A stretch of DNA of 64,000 nucleotides from Arenimonas donghaensis DSM 18148 = HO3-R19 (GCF_000743535.1 NZ_AVCJ01000048.1:1-64000), one strand, 5' to 3'. Positions 1-8,295 are shown, counted from the stretch's first letter. The notes: generated from the letters alone by a model not told the origin. Program-made: numbers and translations.

Positions 1-2
1 CG

Positions 3-158
3 CCCGCCCCTCCGGCTCCCCCGGCGCCCCCCGCGCCCCCGAGTCCGCGCGCCGCACCCACGCCGCCGCCTCCGCCGCCGCCCGCTGAAAATGCATCGGT
101 CGTTTTCGCTGACGGCGTCGTGTCCCGCATCGCCACCCGGGCGCCGCGGGTCGACTGA
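3..158 (+). CDS. 3' end of a proline-rich protein (partial)
   Basis: Open frame running in from the left edge and ending at TGA 156-158. It reads a Pro/Ala run (repeated PAPP and a PPPPPPP stretch), then a short tail ending FADGVVSRIATRAPRVD. The proline-rich stretch looks like a flexible linker. The last 17 residues match, at 12 of 17 positions, a decayed fragment at 2134-2187, which shows that this tail is a real coding end and belongs to a locally duplicated gene. Function is unknown because the body lies outside the window. Confidence 0.6.
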   Translation, partial: PAPPAPPAPPAPPSPRAAPTPPPPPPPAENASVVFADGVVSRIATRAPRVD

Positions 159-178
159 AGGCCGAGGATTGCGGCGAG

Positions 179-220
179 GGTTCCCGCGGGGTTCAATGCA
201 CATTGAACCTTCGCGGAACC
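179..220 (+). promoter_or_regulatory. Long nested inverted repeat before the paralogue array
   Basis: GTTCAATG (191-198) and CATTGAAC (201-208) form a stem with a CA loop. Outside it GGTTCC/GCG (179-188, one bulged C) pairs with CGCGGAACC (212-220). The structure ends 4 bases before the TTG start at 225 and partly covers the weak GGAA ribosome site at 215-218. There is no T-tract, so it is not an ordinary terminator. It could be an operator dyad or an mRNA stem-loop limiting translation of the first paralogue; the role is inferred. Confidence 0.5.
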
Positions 221-224
221 TCCC

Positions 225-1148
225 TTGAATCGAAACCAGTCCCTTGCCCTCGCGCTGGGCCTCATCGGCGTCGCCGCGGCGCTGGCGTGGCGCTGGCATT
301 CAGCCTCCGGGCCGGAGATGCCTCTTCCGCCGGCCGCCGACGTGCCCGCTGAAAGCGGGCACCCGGTTGATCCGCCACCGGCAGGCACCCCCGTCGCCGT
401 GGCGCGCTTCGACGACGCTGGCCCTGCCCGCCCATTGGCCATGCCGGGGCCCATCGAGGACCTGGCCGCCCGCGCCGGCGCCGGCGATGCCCTCGCGGCC
501 TGCCAGCTGGCCCGGGAACTGGGGGAATGCCGGAGCAAGAAGTTCCTGAGGGACATCGCAACGGAATCGGACGAGTACGGGTCAACGCCACGCTGCGAGG
601 TGCTCTTGGCGCAGCACCGCGACAAGCACTTCGACTGGTTGCGCCAGGCGGCCCACGCCGGCGAACCGGAGGCCATGCTGCGCTATGCGCAAGGCGAGGG
701 GTTCGGCATGTCCGGCGCCAGCTTCGACTACCTGCGCTCACCGAGGTTCGACACCTGGCGGCGCGAAGCCCCGGCGATGCTGGAGGCGTTGGTCAAGGCC
801 GGCTACCCGGAAGCGCTGGTCACCCGGATGATGGCCAACGATCCGCTGATGGGCGGACCCCTGGCCGGCGCGCTGCCTCCCGACCCCGTCACCGACCAGG
901 CCTATGCCGACCTTTTCCTGCTGTTGCAGGGCGACGGGAGGTTGCGGGCGCTGGCCCAGGCACGACTGCGCAACCAACCCGACAGCGTGGTGCGCGAACA
1001 GGCCCGGGACCTGGCCATGCGCTGGCACCAGGACTACTTCAAGGGCCACACCTACGATTTCCAGGCGTTTGAAGCCAACGGTGGATTCGCTTTGATGCAG
1101 GCGCAGGGCAAGACCTGCAGCGTCGCGCCCGGCGAGGCGACGCCATGA
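225..1148 (+). CDS. Membrane-anchored Sel1-like paralogue 1, function unknown
   Basis: 307 residues from a TTG start; the next ATG would remove the only membrane segment (about 6-22). A Pro/Ala-rich linker runs to about residue 75, followed by a helical region with AxAGxxxA turns reminiscent of Sel1/TPR repeats. Four cysteines are shared with the next three genes: C93 and C102 (pattern CxLx6C), C124 and C298. Other shared features are an FDxWRxxAP block and a WHxxYF block near the end. The short basic N-terminus predicts that the body lies in the periplasm, where the cysteines could form disulfides. The stop overlaps the next start (ATGA), implying translational coupling. It is shorter than copies 2 to 4 between C102 and C124. 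Confidence 0.8.
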   Translation: MNRNQSLALALGLIGVAAALAWRWHSASGPEMPLPPAADVPAESGHPVDPPPAGTPVAVARFDDAGPARPLAMPGPIEDLAARAGAGDALAACQLARELGECRSKKFLRDIATESDEYGSTPRCEVLLAQHRDKHFDWLRQAAHAGEPEAMLRYAQGEGFGMSGASFDYLRSPRFDTWRREAPAMLEALVKAGYPEALVTRMMANDPLMGGPLAGALPPDPVTDQAYADLFLLLQGDGRLRALAQARLRNQPDSVVREQARDLAMRWHQDYFKGHTYDFQAFEANGGFALMQAQGKTCSVAPGEATP

Positions 1149-2110
1149 GCCGGCGCCGCCGTTGGCTCGGATTCGTATTGCTGGCGTTGGCTTGCGTCGG
1201 GGCGGTCACGCTGTGGACCCGGAGCGATGACCCGCCGCGCGCCCTGGCCGAACAGCAGCCCACGCCGGCGGAGCCGGATGTATCGCGGACGCCGACGTCC
1301 GCCGTGAATCCTGCCAGTCCGGCGAGCACCGAACCCCTGCCACCCGAAACCCTGGCCCTCTCCCAACGCCTGGCCGAGCTCGAACGGCTGGCCGAGGCTG
1401 GCCATCCGGAGGCGAGCTGCCAGCTCGTGGTCGAACGCCTGCGCTGCGGCTTCCTGCAGCGCTGGCAGCCCGAACGCGGCAATCGCTCGCGCGAGCTGCA
1501 GCTCGAGGCCCAGGGCCAGCTTGAAGAAGCCAATCGCGCCGCCGAAGCCACGCTGTTGCGGATCGAGCAAAAAAACGCCTGCGGCACCGCACCGCCGATC
1601 GAGTCGGTCGATTCGCTGGCCCTGCTGGGTCCGGCCGCTGCCGCGGGCCACGCGCCGTCGGCGGTGCTGTATTTCGAACTGGGCCACGAGTTCCGGAACG
1701 AGCGCGGCATCTTCCGGCACCCGCACTTTGACGGCTGGCGCCGCAATGCGGCCCGGCACCTGCAGGCTGCCTTCGAAGCCGGCCATCCGGGCGCCGCCCG
1801 GGCACTCGGCCGGGCCTACCTGGACGACGGCGATTTCGCCAACGGCCTGGTGCCGGATGACCCCCGCCGTGCGTTCCTGCACCTGCAGCTGGCGGCGCTG
1901 CTGGACGGTCAGCAGGGGCGGCTCGTACCGGAGCGCTCGATGGGCCTGGACGCCGACGAGCGTGCCCGGCTCAAGGCCGAAGCGATGCGCCTGCACCGCG
2001 ACCGCTTCGGCGGACGCACCTACCAGGGCCCCGAGCTTTCCGCGCGCGGCCCGTACCGGCAGCCCGGATTCAGCGCCTCGGATTTCTGCAACCTGCCGCG
2101 GCCGCAGTAA
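1145..2110 (+). CDS. Membrane-anchored Sel1-like paralogue 2, function unknown
   Basis: 321 residues. Basic start MSRRRRW, a membrane segment at about 7-24, a Pro-rich linker to about 75, then the family body. Conserved cysteines are C92 and C101 (CxLx6C), C146 and C315. The GxLEEANRAAE motif at about 124-134 is shared with copy 3. The FDxWRxxA block, a PDDPRRA segment and FGGRTY follow. ATG 1145 overlaps the stop of copy 1 by four bases, so the two are almost certainly one transcript. The Sel1-like label rests on repeated AxxGxxxA turns and is tentative; no catalytic motif is visible. Confidence 0.8.
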   Translation: MSRRRRWLGFVLLALACVGAVTLWTRSDDPPRALAEQQPTPAEPDVSRTPTSAVNPASPASTEPLPPETLALSQRLAELERLAEAGHPEASCQLVVERLRCGFLQRWQPERGNRSRELQLEAQGQLEEANRAAEATLLRIEQKNACGTAPPIESVDSLALLGPAAAAGHAPSAVLYFELGHEFRNERGIFRHPHFDGWRRNAARHLQAAFEAGHPGAARALGRAYLDDGDFANGLVPDDPRRAFLHLQLAALLDGQQGRLVPERSMGLDADERARLKAEAMRLHRDRFGGRTYQGPELSARGPYRQPGFSASDFCNLPRPQ

Positions 2111-2112
2111 CC

Positions 2113-2187
2113 CGGGCGCGGGCCCGGCTTCACTGCGCCGACGACGTCGTTACGCGCATCGCGACGCGGGCAAGCCAGGTGGACTGA
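2113..2187 (+). pseudogene. Relic of a C-terminal coding fragment
   Basis: In a frame different from the preceding gene, 2134-2187 reads CADDVVTRIATRASQVD then TGA. This matches the tail of the truncated gene at the left edge (FADGVVSRIATRAPRVD, stop at 158) at 12 of 17 residues, with many differences in third codon positions. No start or body precedes it. The distance from its stop to the next paralogue start (2256) is 69 bases, close to the 67 bases between the intact tail and copy 1. This suggests duplication of a block of tail, spacer and paralogue, with later loss of the upstream gene. Confidence 0.5.
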
Positions 2188-2255
2188 TCCGGCAGCGCTT
2201 GCCCGGGGCAGCAGCGCGGGTTTGAATGGGCCTCCTCCCCCGGGAATGCAGGCGC

Positions 2256-3242
2256 ATGCCAGGCAGTCGGTCGAGCAAGGCTTGGATCTACGCGCTTTTA
2301 TTGCTCCTCTTGGCCGCTGCCTGGTGGCTGGCCTACGCCCGTCCGGACGACAACCGGCCTGCGCCTGCCGCTAGTACCACCGAGGATATCCCCGCGGTGT
2401 CCCGCACCGCGCCCGCTGACCCGATGCGCGTCGGCACCGTCGTCGACGCACCGCGCCTGCCGCCCGAACTCGACGACCTGCGCATCCGCGCCGAAAGCGG
2501 CGACCACGTTGCTGGCTGCCGGCTCGGCGCGCGCCTGGTCTACTGCGGGTCGGTCGTGGAAGCGACCAGCGAACGCGTCATCCAGTTCCACCGGGACATC
2601 GAGGAAAGAGCCAGCCAGGCCGGCGACCTGGAGAAGGCGAACCGCGCCGCCGAAAGCCTGCTCAGGTCGGTCGAGCTCGCGCGCCATTGCCAGGGGCTTC
2701 CGGAACGTCCCGACCTACTCGGCTACCACTACCTTCGCCAGGCCGCGCTCGGTGGCAATGCCGATGCGATCATCCTGCACGCCAGCGGCAGCAGCCTGGG
2801 AACTTCCATGCGGCATGGCTGGGACTTTCTCCGCGACGGGCGTTTCGACCAGTGGCGCAGCGAAGCCCCCGCCATGCTGCAGAAACAAATAGAAAAAGGT
2901 GACCCGGCGGCGGTGCTCGCGCTGGTCAAGGCTTACAACGACAGCACAATGCTCGCGTGGATCCTGCCGCCGGACCCTGATCGGGCATATGCACTGGACC
3001 GGCTGGCGGAAATGCTGATCGATCCGCCGGGGCATGCCCCCTCCCTGGACATGCGTTCCCTGCCCACACGTGCACAGTTTGCCGGCGCACGCGAGACAGC
3101 CCGGGAGTGGCACGCGACCTATTTCGGCGGGCGCAAGTACGCCTCCGGTCCCCAGCTGCAACGCCTTGTCCCGCCGGCAAGGGACTGGCGGGACGAAGGG
3201 CCTGCCTCAGACACCTGCACCGGCGCGGAATCGTGGCCATGA
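2256..3242 (+). CDS. Membrane-anchored Sel1-like paralogue 3, function unknown
   Basis: 328 residues from ATG 2256; an in-frame ATG at 2226 would add ten residues (MGLLPRECRR). The later start is preferred because of a GGAA at 2243 and because it keeps the stop-to-start spacing seen before copy 1. Membrane segment about 10-27, linker to about 70, then the family body with C88 and C97 (CxLx6C), C145 and C321, the GDLEKANRAAE motif, FDQWRSEAPAML, PPDPDRA and WHATYFGGRKY. Its stop overlaps the start of copy 4 (ATGA). Closest in layout to copy 2. No enzymatic motif seen. Confidence 0.78.
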   Translation: MPGSRSSKAWIYALLLLLLAAAWWLAYARPDDNRPAPAASTTEDIPAVSRTAPADPMRVGTVVDAPRLPPELDDLRIRAESGDHVAGCRLGARLVYCGSVVEATSERVIQFHRDIEERASQAGDLEKANRAAESLLRSVELARHCQGLPERPDLLGYHYLRQAALGGNADAIILHASGSSLGTSMRHGWDFLRDGRFDQWRSEAPAMLQKQIEKGDPAAVLALVKAYNDSTMLAWILPPDPDRAYALDRLAEMLIDPPGHAPSLDMRSLPTRAQFAGARETAREWHATYFGGRKYASGPQLQRLVPPARDWRDEGPASDTCTGAESWP

Positions 3243-4240
3243 AAATACTCCGGCCAATCATTGTCCTCTCGCTTGCAACCTTGCTGGTGTGGGTCGTCTT
3301 CGGGCTGTGGCCACGATCCGCGGAGGAAGACGCTGGCCCAGCAGAAAGGGGCGATGCCAATGCCACTGCCGGGAAACCGGCGCCGGCGATGACCGCGGCG
3401 GGAGAGGGCGAGGATCTTCCGCCCTTGCCTCCCAAAGGCATACCCATTGACCAGGCTGCGCCACTCCTGGCCGCCCATGCCCGCGCAGGGCATGCCCGTG
3501 CTGCCTGCCGGCTGGCGCTGGAACTGCTCAGTTGCCGCTTCACGCTGGGCCAGGACGGCCTGCGTGGACTCCATTCCCTCAGCGCGGAGCGGCACGCTGC
3601 GCAAGGAAACCTGGAGGCGGCGATCCGGATCGACCAGCAGAGCATGGCAGTAGCAGAAAGCGCGAGCGCGTGTCGCAGGGTCGAACCCGCGCTCCACGAA
3701 GACGCCGTGTCCTTGCTGTCGCAGGCGGCCAGGGCCGGCGTTCCCTATGCCATGTACCTGTATGGCACCGGCGAGCATTACCGCTACCGGGACATCGGGT
3801 TCGCCGCCACGCCGGAGTTCGACCAATGGCGTCGCTCCGCCCCTGGCATGATGCTGGCGGCGCGCGACGCCGGCATTCCCGAAGCCGCCGCGTTTCTCGC
3901 CCGGGCCTATTCGCAGGATGTCGGCCTGGCGTATGCGCTGTTTCCCGACGACCAGGTCCAGGCCAACGCGCACTGGCAGCTGCAGTCCTTGCTCGGCTCC
4001 GGCGCCACGTCGGGGCATTTCCCCTTCATGTTCGACCGCCTGGACGCCGCGCAGGAACGCGAAAGCATCGAGCGCGCGCGTCGATGGCACAAAGAGGCTT
4101 TCGCAAGCGGTGTTTTCCACAACCTGTCGAGCTCCGACATGCCCTACTTTCCAGGCACGCACGGATCGATGGCGTCCTCGGATTGCCAGGGTCCCGCGCC
4201 CCGGACTTCAGTAGGGACTCTCCGGCAAGCCGGCGATTGA
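3239..4240 (+). CDS. Membrane-anchored Sel1-like paralogue 4, function unknown
   Basis: 333 residues from ATG 3239, which overlaps the stop of copy 3; an upstream in-frame start exists only inside copy 3. Membrane segment about 6-24, Ala/Pro-rich linker to about 65, then C90 and C99 (CxLx6C), C145 and C316 in family register. FDQWRRSAPGMM, FPDDQVQA and RRWHKEAF correspond to blocks in the other three. The GxLE motif is kept but the following EANRAAE is degraded. Last gene of the array; the next gene converges on it from the minus strand. Likely periplasmic; function unknown. Confidence 0.78.
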   Translation: MKILRPIIVLSLATLLVWVVFGLWPRSAEEDAGPAERGDANATAGKPAPAMTAAGEGEDLPPLPPKGIPIDQAAPLLAAHARAGHARAACRLALELLSCRFTLGQDGLRGLHSLSAERHAAQGNLEAAIRIDQQSMAVAESASACRRVEPALHEDAVSLLSQAARAGVPYAMYLYGTGEHYRYRDIGFAATPEFDQWRRSAPGMMLAARDAGIPEAAAFLARAYSQDVGLAYALFPDDQVQANAHWQLQSLLGSGATSGHFPFMFDRLDAAQERESIERARRWHKEAFASGVFHNLSSSDMPYFPGTHGSMASSDCQGPAPRTSVGTLRQAGD

Positions 4241-4343
4241 ATGCGACGCTCTGCCCGGGCCGTAATGGGCCTTGCACCCCTGCTGCTCCGACGCCGGCCC
4301 GCGTCCCGCCCAAGCCACAGCCGTCCTGGCCTGGAGCCGGGCC

Positions 4344-5327
4344 TCATTGCGCCGACGGCGCCAGCACGTACTTGTCGAATACAGCCTGGATGTCGCCTTC
4401 GGCAATCTGCTCACCTTTCTCCACCTTGCCGGCCTGGGTGAAGGTCGCGACGATCACCGGCATGCCGTCGACCTCGGTCTTGAGATGCACGCCGTCGTTG
4501 GCGTCGAAGCGCGCCTGCCACAGCGCGCGCACCTTCGCCCAGTAACCCTGGGTGGCGTCCCAGTAGCGATAAGCCGGCCCGAAGTCGAAGTCTTCCACCT
4601 TGCGATAGTTGTTGAACCCGAACTCACGCACCAGCGTGTGGTCGGTGCTGCCGTCGGCGCGGCGCACGACCTTGGTGTTGTCCTGTTCGTGGGTCCAGCC
4701 GCCGGGGACCATGGTGTGGCGGTTCTCGACGTTGAGCGCGTTGTAGTCCTCACGGGTGGTGTACTCGCGCCGCGGCAGCGGTCGCCAGCTGCGGTCCGAG
4801 GTCCAGGTGGCGACGCCGTACTTGTGGTTGAAGCGACCGGTGCCGCAGTAGCGCGGGGCGTCGCTGACCTCGAACACGCACTGGGTCCAGGCGCCGCGCG
4901 TGCTGGCGGGATCAATTGCACGCATGCGCCAGGTCTGGTCGGCGGTGAACTCGAAACGTTCGGTGGCCTGGTAGTGCCAGTCCTGGCGCCAGTGCTTGGT
5001 GACGTGGCCGTCCCTGGACACCAGCAGGTGCTGGAGCACGATGCGATCGCCGGCGTCTTCGACCAGGATCACCACTTCGTTGGCACCACTGTGCTTGGCG
5101 GGACGGGTCTGGTAGCCGGACCGGAGCGCCACGGTCTCCTGGAAATCGAAGCTGACTTCGTATTCGCCAAGCATCGAGAGGATCGCCTGCCGGTCGGCGT
5201 CGTAGTCGGCGGCAAGCACCGGTGCAGGCGGAGTGGAGGCCCCGACCGCAGTCGGCGCAGAAGCGGGCGTGGTCGCGCAGGCCGCCAGGGCCAGCGCCGT
5301 CGTGGCGAGCAAAAGATAGCGGGTCAT
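4344..5327 (-). CDS. Lipoprotein, DUF6607-like, partner of a heme-type TonB receptor
   Basis: 327 residues with a lipoprotein signal (MTRYLLLATTALALAACATT, lipobox LAAC near residue 17). The mature part begins DYDADRQAILSMLGEYEVSFDF and contains many aromatic and charged residues, resembling the DUF6607 family; that assignment is from memory of family sequences. It starts 16 bases after the stop of the TonB receptor and probably shares its Fur-controlled transcript. A role in heme or iron handling at the outer membrane is inferred only from this pairing. Confidence 0.7.
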   Translation of the reverse strand: MTRYLLLATTALALAACATTPASAPTAVGASTPPAPVLAADYDADRQAILSMLGEYEVSFDFQETVALRSGYQTRPAKHSGANEVVILVEDAGDRIVLQHLLVSRDGHVTKHWRQDWHYQATERFEFTADQTWRMRAIDPASTRGAWTQCVFEVSDAPRYCGTGRFNHKYGVATWTSDRSWRPLPRREYTTREDYNALNVENRHTMVPGGWTHEQDNTKVVRRADGSTDHTLVREFGFNNYRKVEDFDFGPAYRYWDATQGYWAKVRALWQARFDANDGVHLKTEVDGMPVIVATFTQAGKVEKGEQIAEGDIQAVFDKYVLAPSAQ

Positions 5328-5343
5328 CGTGGGTCTCCGTGGT

Positions 5344-7551
5344 TTACCACTGAACGTGCAGGCTGAGCGCCACGTGGCGCCCGGGTCGGGTGTAGCGGTC
5401 CAGGACAGCGCTGTTGGCGGCTACGCCGGGCACGTCGGCCCAGTCCCAGACCTTGCGGTCGCCGAGGTTGAACAGGCCCAGGTTGACCGTGGCGCCGGGC
5501 GCGAAGTCCCAGTGCGCGAGCAGGTCGAGCACGCCGTAGCCGGGCGGCGCAAAGGCCGGCTGGCCGGGAGAGAGTTCGGCCAGCCGGTCCTTGCGCTGCG
5601 CGAAGCTGCCCACCAGCTCGACGCCCCAGGCCCGGGCTTCGTAGCCGAGCCCGAGCACGGCGCGCGCCGGGTCGACCGAACGCAGCGGTTCATCGGCCAC
5701 GCGGTCGTCGCCGTGCTGCCAGGACAAGGCCGTGCGCAACCGCCACCCCTCCAGCCCGTCCGACAGCGCGCCCAGGTCCAGGCCGGCCTTGAGTTCGGCG
5801 CCGCGGATACGGGCCTCGTCGACGTTTTGCGATTGGAACACCATCAGCCCCAGGTCGTTGAAGCCGACGAAACGCAGCGACTCGATGAAGTCCTGGTAGT
5901 CGTTCTGGTACGCCGACAGGCTGGCCCACAAGGCTTCGCCGCCGTAGCGCAGGCCGGCTTCGATGCCATCGCTGGTCTCGGGCTTGAGATCGGGGTTGGG
6001 GATGGCGGTGTAGCCGAAGGCGAAGTTGGTGAAACCGAGGTTGACGTCGTTGTAGGGCGGCGAGCGAAAGCCGCGGGCGTAGCCGCCGAACAGCGACCAG
6101 CGGTCGGCGAAGTGCCAGACGGCGCCGAGCTTGGGCGACACGCTGGTTTCCTCGATGCCCGATAGCGCCACGCCCGGATTGTCTTCGCTGAAGATCGGGT
6201 CCGCTTGCGGATCCAGTTCGTAGCGGTCCACGCGCAGCCCCGGCACCAGCCGGAAGTCGCCGTCGGCGAACAGGATTTCGTCCTGCAGGTACAGGGCCGC
6301 CGCCATGGTTTCGCTGACCGGGAAGTCACGCACCGGGAAGACGTCGGGCATCAGCACCGGGCTTGCCGCGCCGGTGGTCAGGTTGATGGCCAGGCCGTCG
6401 CGCTTTTGCCGGAATTCGGTATGGGCCAGGTCCAGGCCGTAAGTCAGCTGGTGGCGCACGCCGCCGGTGGCGAAGTCCTTGTGCGCGGTGAACATCACGC
6501 CCTGCACCCGCTGGTCGAAATTGAACTCCCGTTCGCGGCGCGTGTTGTTGCTGCGGTCCTCGAACGTGTACTGGGTGGTTTCGCTGTCCTGGCGATAGAC
6601 CTGCCAGTCCAGCGCATCGGCCCAGGCCGCGTCGATCACGTCGATTTCGTGCGCCAGCGCGATGCGCGCACGGGTCTGGTGGTCTTCGCCCACCAGCGCC
6701 AGGGTCGTGGCATTGACCGACGAAAGTGCCTGGGTGTCGGTGGTGTCCTCGTTGCCCTCCACGGTCAGGCGGAACCGCTGGGTACCGTTGGGAGCGAACA
6801 CCAGCTTGCCCAGCAGCGACTTGCCGCGCGTGTCCTGCGGGTTGGGTGCCGTGCGACCGGCGCCGGTGGATTGATCGTCGCCAAAGTTTTCGGTTTCCCG
6901 GCCCTTGCGCGTGCTGACGGCCAGCAGGCTCGACCAGCGTTCACCGGCAAAGGCGGTGGTCGCACCGGCGAACAGGCCCGTGTTGTCGCCCTGGTAGCCG
7001 AACGTGAGCCCGACGTGCTGGTCGCGGCCGTCGTCCAGGTAATCCTCGGGATCCTTGGTGACGAAGGACACCACGCCGCCGAGGGCGTCCGAGCCATACA
7101 GCGCACTGGCCGGGCCGCGCACGATTTCGACGGCCTTGAGCGTGTCGAGGTCGACGACGTTGCGGTTGGCGTTGGAAAAGCTGCCGATCGAAAACGCGTC
7201 CGGCACCGCAATGCCGTCGGTCTGCATGCGCACCCGGTTGCCGTCCAGGCCGCGGATGCGGAATCCGCCCAGTCCGAAGCGACCAAAACTCGAGGTCACC
7301 GACACGCCGGGTTCGTAGCGCACGAGGTCCTTGAGGTCGCGCGCCAGCAGCCTGTCCAGCTCATCGCGATCGAACACGCTGACCGTAGTGGGCACCTCGT
7401 CGAGCGCCCGCTCGGTGCGAGTGGCGGTGACCGTGATGGTTTCGAGCGTGGCGGTGGCGCCGTTGTGCGTGACGGCAGCGGCGCCGACGGCGGGCGCGGC
7501 CAGAAAGGCCAGGGCCAGCCCGAGCGCCTGGGCCAGGGGGGTGCGATGCAT
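5344..7551 (-). CDS. TonB-dependent heme/hemoglobin-type receptor
   Basis: 735 residues from the start MHRTPLAQALG (7551); an upstream in-frame GTG adds only a non-signal stretch. Signal peptide about 1-24, then the plug domain with VEIVRGPASALYGSDALGGVVSFVTKD near residues 140-170, and a barrel ending in an aromatic residue (VQW). Between about 490 and 530 are FRSP and NPDL boxes matching the FRAP/NPNL boxes known from heme and hemoglobin receptors of the HmuR/HemR group. The usual histidine between the boxes is absent and tyrosines are present instead. A Fur box lies 114 bases upstream. First gene of an operon with the DUF6607-like lipoprotein. Confidence 0.85.
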   Translation of the reverse strand: MHRTPLAQALGLALAFLAAPAVGAAAVTHNGATATLETITVTATRTERALDEVPTTVSVFDRDELDRLLARDLKDLVRYEPGVSVTSSFGRFGLGGFRIRGLDGNRVRMQTDGIAVPDAFSIGSFSNANRNVVDLDTLKAVEIVRGPASALYGSDALGGVVSFVTKDPEDYLDDGRDQHVGLTFGYQGDNTGLFAGATTAFAGERWSSLLAVSTRKGRETENFGDDQSTGAGRTAPNPQDTRGKSLLGKLVFAPNGTQRFRLTVEGNEDTTDTQALSSVNATTLALVGEDHQTRARIALAHEIDVIDAAWADALDWQVYRQDSETTQYTFEDRSNNTRREREFNFDQRVQGVMFTAHKDFATGGVRHQLTYGLDLAHTEFRQKRDGLAINLTTGAASPVLMPDVFPVRDFPVSETMAAALYLQDEILFADGDFRLVPGLRVDRYELDPQADPIFSEDNPGVALSGIEETSVSPKLGAVWHFADRWSLFGGYARGFRSPPYNDVNLGFTNFAFGYTAIPNPDLKPETSDGIEAGLRYGGEALWASLSAYQNDYQDFIESLRFVGFNDLGLMVFQSQNVDEARIRGAELKAGLDLGALSDGLEGWRLRTALSWQHGDDRVADEPLRSVDPARAVLGLGYEARAWGVELVGSFAQRKDRLAELSPGQPAFAPPGYGVLDLLAHWDFAPGATVNLGLFNLGDRKVWDWADVPGVAANSAVLDRYTRPGRHVALSLHVQW

Positions 7552-7664
7552 GGCGTGGGTTCCTGCGTGCGGCCATCGCGGCGAGGGCGACGGCGCGTTC
7601 CGGTGGTCGGCTGGCAACGCAGGAGGCCGATGAAGGCCTGGAGGAGCGGCTGGCTGGTCCGCAC

Positions 7665-7683
7665 ATGATAATCATTCGCATTT
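7665..7683 (-). promoter_or_regulatory. Fur box upstream of the heme-type receptor
   Basis: ATGATAATCATTCGCATTT resembles the Fur consensus built from GATAAT and ATTATC units (GATAATCATT core). It sits between the divergent receptor gene and the GDT1-family gene, 114 bases before the receptor ATG. A second half-site-like sequence (GTTATCATTCGC, 7711-7722) lies directly before the TTG of the GDT1-family gene. Confidence 0.7.
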
Positions 7684-7728
7684 GACTCGGTCAACCGGTC
7701 CGCGAATGCCGTTATCATTCGCCCCACC

Positions 7729-8295
7729 TTGGACGCATTGCTCGTATCCACCCTCGCCGTCGCCATCGCGGAAATCGGCGACAAGACCCAATTGCTCGCG
7801 CTCGTGCTGGCGGCTCGCTACCGCAAGCCCTGGCCGATCGTGGCCGGCATCCTGGTCGCCACCGTGCTCAACCACGCGCTGGCCGGCTGGCTGGGCGCGC
7901 TGGTGTCGGGCTGGGTCAATCCCGATTACCTGCGCTGGGGCGTGGTGCTGTCCTTCCTCGCCGTCGCGGCCTGGGCGCTGGTGCCGGACAAACTGGACGA
8001 GGACGACGCCAAGGCGCCGCGCTTCGGGCCCTTCGTGGCCACGCTCATCGCCTTCTTCCTGGTCGAGATGGGCGACAAGACCCAGGTCGCCACGGTGGTG
8101 CTGGCGGCGCAGTACGAACCGCTGTGGCAGGTCGTGGCCGGCACGTCGCTGGGCATGATGCTGGCCAATGCGCCGGTGGTGGTGCTGGGGGCACGTTTTG
8201 CCGCGAAGTTGCCGCTCAAGGCGGCACGGTACGCCGCGGCGGCGCTGTTCGCGGGCCTGGGGCTGTGGGTCGCCTTCGCCGGCTTGCCGGGCTGA
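7729..8295 (+). CDS. GDT1/TMEM165 (UPF0016) family manganese exporter
   Basis: 188 residues from a TTG start, the only start that keeps the first helix whole. Two copies of the family signature are present, AEIGDKTQ near residue 14 and VEMGDKTQ near residue 108, each in a membrane helix of a three-helix repeat. Proteobacterial members (MneA/MntX type) export Mn2+. The acidic loop DKLDEDDAK separates the two halves, as usual. No Shine-Dalgarno is visible. It is divergent from the heme receptor, and a Fur-like half-site overlaps its promoter region, fitting coordinated iron/manganese homeostasis. A yybP-ykoY riboswitch was looked for and not seen. Confidence 0.85.
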   Translation: MDALLVSTLAVAIAEIGDKTQLLALVLAARYRKPWPIVAGILVATVLNHALAGWLGALVSGWVNPDYLRWGVVLSFLAVAAWALVPDKLDEDDAKAPRFGPFVATLIAFFLVEMGDKTQVATVVLAAQYEPLWQVVAGTSLGMMLANAPVVVLGARFAAKLPLKAARYAAAALFAGLGLWVAFAGLPG

